The notes below the pieces were generated by a model, which was not told where the DNA came from, did no database searches, and saw only the letters and a list, made by a program, of their open reading frames with translations. Positions 13,742 to 20,433 of a stretch of 34,651 bases of DNA are shown here, piece after piece (position 1 is the stretch's first letter; each line of letters begins with the position of its first letter). Made by a program: the position numbers and the translations under genes. This DNA is from Phycisphaera sp. (GTDB lineage Bacteria > Planctomycetota > Phycisphaerae > Phycisphaerales > Phycisphaeraceae), in contig JALZVY010000242.1 in NCBI GenBank assembly GCA_023300125.1, positions 1 to 34,651 on the forward strand, read 5' to 3'.

Positions 13742-15106
13742 ATGAAGATGCTGGGATCTACAACCAAGGGGACGGGGCCGGCGCCGGGGCAGAAGATGGG
13801 GGCCGCAACGCTGGCGCTCGTGGCGGCGATGTCTGTGGCGTGCACGACCGGGTCATCGGTGTCGGTGGGCGGATCGGGCGCGGTGGCCGCGGAGCGCTCC
13901 GAGGAGGTGCTAGGTGGTGCCACACGCAAGGTCAGCCTGACGCCGCTGCAGATCCGTGAGCGGATGCGTGCATTTGCCGATTACTACCGCGACCGGGTGG
14001 CGACGGTGTGCGACCGCGTGGCGGGCGAAACCAGCGACCCGGTGCGTGGTGTGCGGGCGCGGCAACTCAAAATCGACGCGGCCACGGCGATGTACGACAT
14101 CGTGGTCGACCCGGCCCCGACCACGGCGATGATCAACGCGTTGGTGATGGTCAGCCTGCAGACCAGCACCGCCGAGCGCCACGGCCCGTATTGGTTTGGC
14201 CCCGAGGCGGGGCAGCAGATCTTGGCCATGGCTCAAGAGATCCAGGAAGAGGCTTTTGATTTGGCCGCCCAGGTGATGAGCCAGGAGCAGCGGCAGCAGC
14301 TGCTGGACCTGGTGGAAGGCTGGGTGCAAGCGAACCCCGACGAGGCCCGCATTTGGTACGTGCGGCTGGACGATCTGCCCGGCGTGCGGGGGCAGATCAC
14401 GGTGCTGAGCATGGTCGACACGCTGACGGATCTGCCGGCCAAGTTTCTGGGCAAGTTCATCCCCGGGGTGACCGACGCGGGCGAGTCGGCCAGCGAGGCG
14501 ACGCTGCTGGCCGAACGCATCACCTGGCTGGCCCCGCGGTTGATGATTTTGGCCCAGTGGCGGGCCGAGATTCTGGTGCATCAGTCGCTGGGAGATCCGC
14601 AGGTGGCCCAAGGCTTGGACGTGGCCCGCCGCGTGACCGCGGTGATGGAAGGCCTGCCTGACACGCTGGACGCTCAGCGGGCGGGCTTTGTGAGCGATCT
14701 GGAAAAACACGGCCAGACGGTGAGCCAGATGCTGGACCACACCGACTCGATCGCCAGCCACACCGCGGTGCTGATGGAAAAACTCGACACCGTCTTGGCC
14801 CGGATACAGACGATGATCGCCGCCGCGGCGATTGCCAACGCCGGACGCTCCCAGAGCGATGTGCCCGGGCGGCCTTTCGACATCACCGAGTACACCGCCG
14901 CTTTCGCCGAACTGGATGCGACGGTGCAGAATGCCACCCGCCTGCTAGATGACGTCGAGCACGCGACCCAAGACAATCGGCTGGCCCAGAAGCTGGGCGT
15001 GGTGAAAGCCGATCTGTCGGGCCTGATTTGGCAGGCCGGCGGTGCCGCCACGCTGGCGGGGCTGCTGATCGTGCTGGCTGCGAAGCTGATTCCGCGGCGT
15101 GGCTAG
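13742..15106 (+). CDS. Exported helical protein with lipoprotein-like N-terminus and C-terminal membrane anchor
   Basis: A 454-residue protein I do not recognise. The N-terminus has a hydrophobic segment (GAATLALVAAMSVAC) with a Cys at residue 34; the lipobox is weak because Ser, not Leu, is at -3. The body is almost wholly helical, with a PAKFLGKFIPGVTDAGESA segment and an amphipathic region (VSQMLDHTDSIASHTAVLME) that resembles signalling coiled coils. A single C-terminal helix (GGAATLAGLLIVLAAKLIP) ends in RRG. An envelope-spanning or tethering role is possible but only inferred. Confidence 0.7.
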   Translation: MKMLGSTTKGTGPAPGQKMGAATLALVAAMSVACTTGSSVSVGGSGAVAAERSEEVLGGATRKVSLTPLQIRERMRAFADYYRDRVATVCDRVAGETSDPVRGVRARQLKIDAATAMYDIVVDPAPTTAMINALVMVSLQTSTAERHGPYWFGPEAGQQILAMAQEIQEEAFDLAAQVMSQEQRQQLLDLVEGWVQANPDEARIWYVRLDDLPGVRGQITVLSMVDTLTDLPAKFLGKFIPGVTDAGESASEATLLAERITWLAPRLMILAQWRAEILVHQSLGDPQVAQGLDVARRVTAVMEGLPDTLDAQRAGFVSDLEKHGQTVSQMLDHTDSIASHTAVLMEKLDTVLARIQTMIAAAAIANAGRSQSDVPGRPFDITEYTAAFAELDATVQNATRLLDDVEHATQDNRLAQKLGVVKADLSGLIWQAGGAATLAGLLIVLAAKLIPRRG

Positions 15107-15161
15107 CCTAGACGGCAGCTGCTCTGGTTTGTTTACCGCTTTCCCTTTTGAACCCCCACCC

Positions 15162-15743
15162 ATGCTGATTGACCAACCCGACGAACTTCAAGCCCGTTTC
15201 GAATCCGCCCTTGGGTACGAAGCGTTTCTCGCGTCTGCCGCCGCCGCGGGGGCGCCGGTGGCCAATTGGGCTGATCGTCACGCGCAGTGCGCACTGAACC
15301 CAGACCAGGCTGCGATGGTCGGCTCGTTTACGCGCAAAATGCACGTGCTGTGTTTGACCGGGTCGTGGTGCGGCGACTGCGCGTTGCAAGGCGCCGCGAT
15401 GCAGCGCGTGGCCCAGGCGAACCCCGAGGTGATCGACCTGCGCTTCTTGCTACGCGATGAATCGCAGGCCGACCTGGCGGTGCGGGTGCCGGTGAACGGC
15501 GGGCTGCGGGTGCCGTTTACCTGGTGGATGGCCGAAGACTTTGCCCCGGTCCACGCCTTTGGCGACCGCACACTCAGCCGCTACCGCTCGATGGCCCGTA
15601 AGACGCTGGGCGAGGGGCTGGTTCAGGCTCCGCCACCGGAAAACCCGGTGACGGCGGTGCGTGACGAGGTGTTGGCGATGTTCGAGCGGGTGCATCTGCT
15701 GCTGCGGACCAGCGGGCGTCTGCGTGCGAAGCACGGCGACTGA
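15162..15743 (+). CDS. Thioredoxin-like protein
   Basis: A 193-residue protein with a thioredoxin fold. The redox motif is WCGDC (Cys70-Cys73) after the strand HVLCLTG; the segment LRVPFTWWM supplies the expected cis-Pro. No signal peptide is visible, so it is probably cytoplasmic. WCGDC is typical of the thioredoxin-family group found in Bacillus and planctomycetes rather than classical TrxA (WCGPC). The partner is unknown. It begins 55 bp after the preceding gene and is convergent with the phosphatase gene. Confidence 0.8.
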   Translation: MLIDQPDELQARFESALGYEAFLASAAAAGAPVANWADRHAQCALNPDQAAMVGSFTRKMHVLCLTGSWCGDCALQGAAMQRVAQANPEVIDLRFLLRDESQADLAVRVPVNGGLRVPFTWWMAEDFAPVHAFGDRTLSRYRSMARKTLGEGLVQAPPPENPVTAVRDEVLAMFERVHLLLRTSGRLRAKHGD

Positions 15744-15805
15744 TACGAGCACGCTTTCGTGTTGATGCTCTGCGCGGCCCAGGGTTTTTGGCGTGCTGGG
15801 CTTTG

Positions 15806-16291
15806 TTAGCCCGGGGCGTCTTGGGTTTGGTCCAAGCACTTCAACACATAAGCCTTCAGCGATTCAGGCTCGACGGCGTGGCCCAGGCCGAGTTCTTGGG
15901 CTTTGGCCAAGGCGGTGGGGCCGTCCCAGCCCAGGTGCTTGGCCGCGGCAATCAGCACCATGGCCCCGGCGCGCTGGCCCAGCCGGCAGTGCACGGCCAC
16001 GGGCCCGTCTTCGCGTGCCGCGGCCAGGACCTGCTCAAAGCCCGCAGCCAGTTTCGCGTCGGCGGTTTTCATCGAGACCGGCAGGTTCGCGTAGTCCATG
16101 CCCAGGCGGCGGCACAGGTCGCCCTCGGCTTTGATCGAGAGCGTGGCCCCGGCGGCGGCGTCGGTGAACTCGCCGGCGTGGCGGAGGTTGACCACCGTTC
16201 GCACGCCCTGCGCGGCCAGGCGACGCAGGTCTGCCGAGGTGGGCTGGGGCATGATCCAGACGCCGTCGGTTACTTCGTGGGGCTCAGTCAT
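15806..16291 (-). CDS. DUF442/beta-lactamase-hydrolase-like protein, probable tyrosine-phosphatase fold
   Basis: A 161-residue protein. The active-site loop HCRLGQRAG (Cys102 to Arg107) has the Cys-x4-Arg spacing of the DUF442/BLH group rather than the Cys-x5-Arg of classical protein tyrosine phosphatases. GVWIMPQPTSADLRRLAAQG and TVVNLRHAGEF in the N-terminal half fit the same family. A cysteine-dependent phosphatase or related sulfur-handling role is expected; the substrate is unknown. The ATG at 16291 was chosen because similarity starts there. The divergent B12-binding-like gene shares the upstream region with an 8-bp inverted repeat. Confidence 0.75.
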   Translation of the reverse strand: MTEPHEVTDGVWIMPQPTSADLRRLAAQGVRTVVNLRHAGEFTDAAAGATLSIKAEGDLCRRLGMDYANLPVSMKTADAKLAAGFEQVLAAAREDGPVAVHCRLGQRAGAMVLIAAAKHLGWDGPTALAKAQELGLGHAVEPESLKAYVLKCLDQTQDAPG

Positions 16292-16452
16292 GGTGTGAAG
16301 GTCCGGATAAAGGCAGGTGAAGGCGGGGGCGGCGGTGCCGGGTCGCGGCGGAGGCGCGGCGGGGCACACTCTAAAGCCTCAAGAGGGCCTTCGGTGCGGG
16401 TTGAGGGCGTTATCGGTGCCTTTTTGGGGCCGCGGTGCGCGGTTGGAGCGTT

Positions 16453-16474
16453 GTTCATCGCCCACACGATGAAC
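16453..16474. promoter_or_regulatory. Perfect 8-bp inverted repeat between divergent genes
   Basis: GTTCATCG and CGATGAAC are separated by six bases (CCCACA). The position, about 70 bp before the plus-strand start and 160 bp before the minus-strand start, suits an operator for a dimeric regulator; it could also form a small hairpin. Confidence 0.45.
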
Positions 16475-16542
16475 GGGGGTCCGCGGGCCGCTGAGCCTGC
16501 TCCCCCGACTTGTGCCCGCCACCCTTTTCCTGGAACCCGATC

Positions 16543-17256
16543 ATGTCCCGCTCCCGCAACGCTGTTCTCGAACGCTTCTTCACTTCGCTGATCAGCGGTG
16601 ACCGCCCGGGCGTTCGTGAGATCCTCGACGAGCTTTTTGAAGCCGACGTGCCCGCCGAACGCATCGTGGACCACCTGATCTGGCCAGCCTTGGAGCAGAT
16701 TCAGCAGCGCACCCGGGCCGACCAATTGAGCCAGCTCAGCCAGCAGTTCGCCACGCGGCTGCTGCGTTCGACCTCTGACCAGTTGCAGCCGCGGTACCTG
16801 GCCCAGCCCAGCCGCGACCTGCGGGCCTTGGTCACCACCGGCACCGACGACGCCGAAGAATTGGCGGGCCAGCTGGCCACGGACCTGCTGGAAGCCGACG
16901 GTTACACGGTGCAGTACGCCGGCGGCGGCGTGGCCAACGACGAGCTTGTGGCCCAGATCGGCGCGTCCAACATCGACCGGTTGGTGATCTTTGGTTCCAC
17001 ACCCGACACCGTGCCCAGCACCCGCCAGCTGATCGACCGCCTGCACGCGGTGGGGGTGTGCCCGCATCTGCAGATCGTCGTGGGCGGGGGCGTGTTTAAC
17101 CGCGCCGAGGGCCTGGCCGAAGAAATCGGCGCCGACTTGTGGGCCTCGGACCCCGTGGCCTTGGTCAAGGTCATGGCCGAAAACAGCCAGCGTCGCATGA
17201 GCGCGGACCAGCGCACGGTGGGGCGTCGTCGTCCCGCGGCCAAAAAGGCTGCGTAA
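16543..17256 (+). CDS. B12-binding-domain-like protein lacking the cobalt-ligand His
   Basis: A 237-residue protein. Residues 1-90 are helical (AVLERFFTSLISGDRPGVRE; VPAERIVDHLIWPALEQIQQ), resembling the helical cap of methyltransferase-type B12 modules. Residues 95-215 form a Rossmann-like domain (LRALVTTGTDDAEELAGQLA; LLEADGYTVQYAGGGVANDE; LQIVVGGGVF; EIGADLWASDPVALVKVM) matching the B12-binding fold. The DxHxxG motif that ligates cobalt is replaced by DDAEEL, so base-off/His-on binding is not possible. A basic, Ala-rich tail follows. It may bind another ligand or act as a degenerate sensor (inference). The ATG at 16543 starts the recognisable helices. Confidence 0.7.
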   Translation: MSRSRNAVLERFFTSLISGDRPGVREILDELFEADVPAERIVDHLIWPALEQIQQRTRADQLSQLSQQFATRLLRSTSDQLQPRYLAQPSRDLRALVTTGTDDAEELAGQLATDLLEADGYTVQYAGGGVANDELVAQIGASNIDRLVIFGSTPDTVPSTRQLIDRLHAVGVCPHLQIVVGGGVFNRAEGLAEEIGADLWASDPVALVKVMAENSQRRMSADQRTVGRRRPAAKKAA

Positions 17257-17343
17257 ACCTGCGTGCCACAGAGCCATCCATGCATCGCCACGTGCGCCCG
17301 ACCGGGTGTACGTGGCGGTGTTGCGTTGGGGCCGGGATAAATG

Positions 17344-17934
17344 TTAGCGCTGCGCCGCGTGGTCGATCGCTGCGTCAATGAGCATCTCGGCGGCGTGGAT
17401 CGCCGCGTTCAGGGCTTGGGGGTGGCGCTTGACCTGGGCGCAGGTCATGGCGCCGTCGAACAGCGTGCCCAGTTGCAAGGCCAAGGTCTCGGGCTGGGCG
17501 GCGCCCGCGGCTTTGCCCAGGCGGGTGAGCCACGCGCGAATCCATGCCTGGTGGGCCACCGCCGCGGCCAGCGCGGGGTGGGCGGTGGCCGCGGACGTCA
17601 CGCCGTATTCGGCCGCGGCGCGGGCGAACATGCAGCCGTAAAAATCGGGCCGGTCGATATCGTCGCGCAGGGCCGCGAAAATGGCCGTCAGCCGGCCACG
17701 GGGCGTGTTGGCGGCCTGTTCCACCCGGGCGGTGGTGTGCTCGCGCCAGGTGTGGTCCATGCGTTCGAGCACCGTGACCACCAGATCGTCTTTGGATGGA
17801 AAATGCAGGTACAGCGTGCGTCGGGCCACGCCCGCATGGTCCAAAACACGCTGGATGCCCACGGCACCGAAACCGTGGGTCCTAAACAAGTCTTCGGCGG
17901 CGTCCAAGATCGCGGTGCGTTTGGGAGAAGGCAT
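17344..17934 (-). CDS. TetR-family transcriptional regulator
   Basis: A 196-residue repressor. The N-terminal helix-turn-helix domain is clear: KRTAILDAAEDLFRTHGFGA, then GIQRVLDHAGVARRTLYLHF and PSKDDLVV. The C-terminal helical ligand domain includes a Cys in PDFYGCMFARAAAEYG, a position seen in TetR regulators with a 'GC' motif. It is divergent from the YHS gene; an almost perfect TetR-type palindrome (18099-18114) sits in that gene's promoter, so it probably represses the YHS gene. The ligand is unknown. Confidence 0.9.
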   Translation of the reverse strand: MPSPKRTAILDAAEDLFRTHGFGAVGIQRVLDHAGVARRTLYLHFPSKDDLVVTVLERMDHTWREHTTARVEQAANTPRGRLTAIFAALRDDIDRPDFYGCMFARAAAEYGVTSAATAHPALAAAVAHQAWIRAWLTRLGKAAGAAQPETLALQLGTLFDGAMTCAQVKRHPQALNAAIHAAEMLIDAAIDHAAQR

Positions 17935-18006
17935 GGGGGCCACAGGGCAGCGGGGGGGAGACAACGACTATTAGAACGTCTGGCGGACATGTCGTGTGGG
18001 CGGCAA

Positions 18007-18068
18007 GGCGGGCTTTGCCCCTGGGGCCTCTTGAACGCGTCTCACGCGTTCTCAGGGTGAAGCCCGCC
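18007..18068. other. Nested inverted repeats forming a branched structure in the tetR/YHS intergenic region
   Basis: GGCGGGCTT (18007-18015) pairs with AAGCCCGCC (18060-18068), extendable by two wobble pairs. Inside it, GAACGCG (18033-18039) pairs with CGCGTTC (18045-18051) around TCTCA, and GCCCC/GGGGC (18017-18027) is palindromic. There is no adjacent T-run in either direction that would make a simple terminator. It may be a repeat element, a protein-binding site, or the 5' leader of a tetR transcript. Confidence 0.55.
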
Positions 18069-18093
18069 AAAGGGCAAAAAAATTGCGAAGCCT

Positions 18094-18122
18094 TGAAATA
18101 TACCGATCGGTCTACTTGTTAA
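18094..18122 (+). promoter_or_regulatory. Promoter of the YHS gene overlapping the TetR operator
   Basis: TTGAAA (18094-18099) and TGTTAA (18117-18122) are about 17 bases apart. The TetR palindrome fills the spacer, a classic repressor position. Confidence 0.55.
18099..18114. promoter_or_regulatory. TetR-type operator
   Basis: TATACCGATCGGTCTA is a palindrome with the core ACCGATCGGT, matching the ACCGNNCGGT operators of several TetR regulators. It lies between the divergent tetR and YHS genes. Confidence 0.75.
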
Positions 18123-18207
18123 ACTTGCGATCCCGGCCCGCACGTTGCGGCGCCGCGGACTCCCGCCATCTGCGGGCCTTGTACCCGTGTTTTAGAAAGA
18201 CGTTGAT

Positions 18208-18744
18208 ATGACCCTTGGTTCCACCACCGTTCGCAGCCTGCTCAAGCCTCTTGCCCTCGCAGCCTTGCTGTTGGCCGCCGCGCCGATGATCGCATTGGCC
18301 ACCCAGGCCCGCGCCGGCCACCACGAAGAAGCCGCGCCGGCCGTGGCGCCGCTCACCACCGCGTTGGGCTTGGGGGGCTACTCGCCGGTGTCTTACTTCA
18401 ACGAAGCAGGGCCGCACGTGGGCAGCCCTGCGATTAGTGCCGAGCACGCGGGCGTGGTTTACTTTTTCGCCACCGACGCCGAACGCGACCTGTTCAACGC
18501 GACCCCCGAACGCTTCGTGCCGGCTTACAGCGGCTGGTGTGCCACGGGCATGGCGCTGGGTAAGTACTTCCCTGTGAGCGCGACGAACTACAAGATCGTG
18601 AACAACCGCCTGATGCTTTTCCTGCACACGCCTGAAGCCGACGCGCTGCAGATGTGGAATGACGCGGGCGAAGCTGAGCAATTGAAGAAGGCCGACGCTT
18701 TTTTTAAGGCTGAAAGCATGAAAAGCCACGGCCACAGCCACTAA
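18208..18744 (+). CDS. Secreted YHS-domain protein
   Basis: A 178-residue exported protein. A signal peptide (LLKPLALAALLLAAAPMIAL, cleavage near ATQARA-GH) is followed by a YHS-like domain: GLGGYSPVSYF, GVVYFFATDAERDLFNATPE, RFVPAYSGWCATGMALGKYF and YKIVNNRLMLFL. YHS domains are often linked to metal handling. His-rich ends (GHHEE after the signal; SHGHSH at the C-terminus) support metal binding, which is inference. It is divergent from tetR and has the TetR operator inside its promoter, so expression is probably induced when the TetR ligand is present. A terminator follows at 18779-18814. Confidence 0.85.
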   Translation: MTLGSTTVRSLLKPLALAALLLAAAPMIALATQARAGHHEEAAPAVAPLTTALGLGGYSPVSYFNEAGPHVGSPAISAEHAGVVYFFATDAERDLFNATPERFVPAYSGWCATGMALGKYFPVSATNYKIVNNRLMLFLHTPEADALQMWNDAGEAEQLKKADAFFKAESMKSHGHSH

Positions 18745-18778
18745 ACCTTTGGTGCGTAAAATTGGATTCGCGGTCCAT

Positions 18779-18814
18779 ACCCTCTGCCGGGTTCTGCCCG
18801 GTGGGGGTTTTTTT
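18779..18814 (+). terminator. Rho-independent terminator after the YHS gene
   Basis: The stem core CCGGG / CCCGG with loop TTCTG is extended by ACCC / GGGT, then a T-run of seven. Confidence 0.75.
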
Positions 18815-19009
18815 GTGTGATGCGGTGGAAGGCACAGGTGCAAACCTCAATGGTCTTTGGAGCGTGTCTTGATCCGGTTCAGATGGGCGTTAGGCTCTCC
18901 ACAATCTCTTTGTGTTGGTTTGTTTTTTACGCTTGGTTTGCCCCTGCCGCGGTGGGGTGTGGCCCGCGATGGGTGCCGCGTACCCGGTGCGCTGCGAAAG
19001 GTTGTTGTG

Positions 19010-19432
19010 ATGTCCAAAACCCTGCCTGTGACGCCATGCCTGCACGCCGCGCGGCGGGTGGGGCCCGAAGACCTGCGCCGCGGAGACATTGTTGTTCTGG
19101 CCGACACCGACAGCCCACAGGTGCCGCCGCTGGACAGCGTGCGCTCGGAGGGCGGCAGCGCTGTGCGCGCGGTGCGGGTGACTTACATCCCGCCCGACGC
19201 CGGCACGCCGCGCCGGGTGTTGGATGTTCACTTGCCGTTTGTTTATGTGCGTGAGCCTTGTGGGTATGCCCAGGCGGTGGACTTGCGTGTCACACGGGTG
19301 ATGCGGCTTCGCGGTAAGGCCGGGCGGCGGATGTTTGTGAGCATGCACCCCGACTACGCGCGCGGCGCGATGCGCAAGCAGGCCCAAAAAGCCGCCAAAC
19401 GGCTAGGCAAACGCGAGCGAAAAAACACTTGA
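19010..19432 (+). CDS. Basic hypothetical protein
   Basis: A 140-residue protein I do not recognise. The first half (CLHAARRVGPEDLRRGDIVV; VRVTYIPPDAGTPRRVLDVH; LPFVYVREPCGY) looks like a small beta-rich domain; the phrase LRRGDIVVL is common in SH3-like or translocation folds but proves nothing. The C-terminus is strongly basic (RKQAQKAAKRLGKRERKNT), so nucleic-acid binding is possible. The ATG at 19010 is preceded by GAAAGG at 18996-19001. The longer open frame to 18857 covers DNA with unlike composition and was rejected. It is convergent with the receiver gene. Confidence 0.6.
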   Translation: MSKTLPVTPCLHAARRVGPEDLRRGDIVVLADTDSPQVPPLDSVRSEGGSAVRAVRVTYIPPDAGTPRRVLDVHLPFVYVREPCGYAQAVDLRVTRVMRLRGKAGRRMFVSMHPDYARGAMRKQAQKAAKRLGKRERKNT

Positions 19433-19488
19433 AGGTGGGGCCCCGCGGCGCAAAGGGTTTACACCCCGCCGCTTTTGGACGGCGTGTC

Positions 19489-20013
19489 TTACTCAGAATC
19501 GTTTTGCGATCGGTTTTGTTGATCGGTCTGTTGGTCGGTGTGGCGGGTCTTGGATTCAATCCGCAGGCGGGCGGCGATGTTGCGATCCAGTTTGGCGTGG
19601 CGCTCGTTGATCGCGTGGTTCACACGGTTCCACAGCTCGTCGGGACGCATCGCGTCCGCCTTGCTGAGGAAGTCGACGCTGCCGGCTCGGGCCGAACGAG
19701 ACTCGATGTCTTGGTCGTGGATGCTGGACACCACGACAACCGGTGTTTGGCCCAGGAAGTAACGCGAAGCGCTCATGGCCTCGTCGGCGGTTTGGTCTGG
19801 CAGGCCGTAGTCCACGACGATGCAGTCGAAGGTGGTGGTGCGGACGGCTTGATCCAGCTCGACGGCGCTCGCGACCCGATCGACCTTTACGTGCGGTCGG
19901 TCTTGGGTCAGCACGCGGCAGAGAATGTCTTGGTGGTCCGGGTCGTCTTCGGCCAGCAGGAGACGGACCGGGCTGAGGGGGTAGGCGCTCAGGGGGTATG
20001 TGGGGGACTGCAT
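19489..20013 (-). CDS. Single-domain response regulator (receiver)
   Basis: A 174-residue CheY-like receiver with no output domain. The acidic pocket AEDDPDH (22-25), phospho-acceptor Asp68 in DCIVVDYGLPD, VVVVSSIHD (Ser97 side) and Lys118 in VDFLSKAD are all present. The C-terminal 40 residues are polar and Gln/Asn-rich. It lies downstream of the histidine kinase on the same strand but 420 bp away, so it may be a separate unit that still receives phosphate from that kinase (inference). The ATG at 20013 is favoured over 20055 because the extra residues add nothing to the fold. Confidence 0.85.
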   Translation of the reverse strand: MQSPTYPLSAYPLSPVRLLLAEDDPDHQDILCRVLTQDRPHVKVDRVASAVELDQAVRTTTFDCIVVDYGLPDQTADEAMSASRYFLGQTPVVVVSSIHDQDIESRSARAGSVDFLSKADAMRPDELWNRVNHAINERHAKLDRNIAARLRIESKTRHTDQQTDQQNRSQNDSE

Positions 20014-20433
20014 CGTGAGGGAGGCTTGGCTTGGGAAAGTATGAACTTCATCCACGGAGGGCCCTGTTTTGACGTGGCCGTGGCGGTGGGGGTGTGAATA
20101 ATATGCTCTTGCTGGCGCAGAGGGCGCAGCAGGTCTGCGTCAAAAACAGTCATTTGTTCGTAGGCCTTGGACCCGTCGCGGTTTAGATTTAAGCGGATGG
20201 GTGGGGCAATCAAGCCCCTGTGGTCGCGGCGCTCCAACCTTGTCGAAGCACGACCAGCCGTGTGGTCGTGCCGGCCCATTTTGATACCCAGACCGATCGG
20301 CTTAGGGCGTATGCACAGCACGCCTAACGCCACGTCGTCAAGCCGCTGAATGCGCGGGCTGTCGGGCGGTGATGCAAGAGATCCATCTGTGCTGGGGTGC
20401 GGTCGACGCCGGGCCGCCGGTGTCCGGGCCCGA
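20014..20433. other. Gene-free stretch between receiver and histidine kinase genes
   Basis: No convincing gene was found on either strand in these 420 bases. The frames that are open are extensions from the kinase region in the wrong frame or short. A stable hairpin lies at 20249-20270: CACGACCA, loop GCCGTG, TGGTCGTG. It has no T-run and could be an operator or an RNA processing site. Confidence 0.5.

Noticed and set aside
18060-18082. Hairpin with adjacent A-run considered as a terminator
   Set aside because: On the plus strand the run after the stem is A, not T, and on the minus strand the T-run precedes the stem, so it fits neither direction.
20167-20349. 60-codon plus-strand frame in the receiver-kinase gap
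   Set aside because: No start signal, no recognisable motif, and it spans a hairpin; coding cannot be supported.
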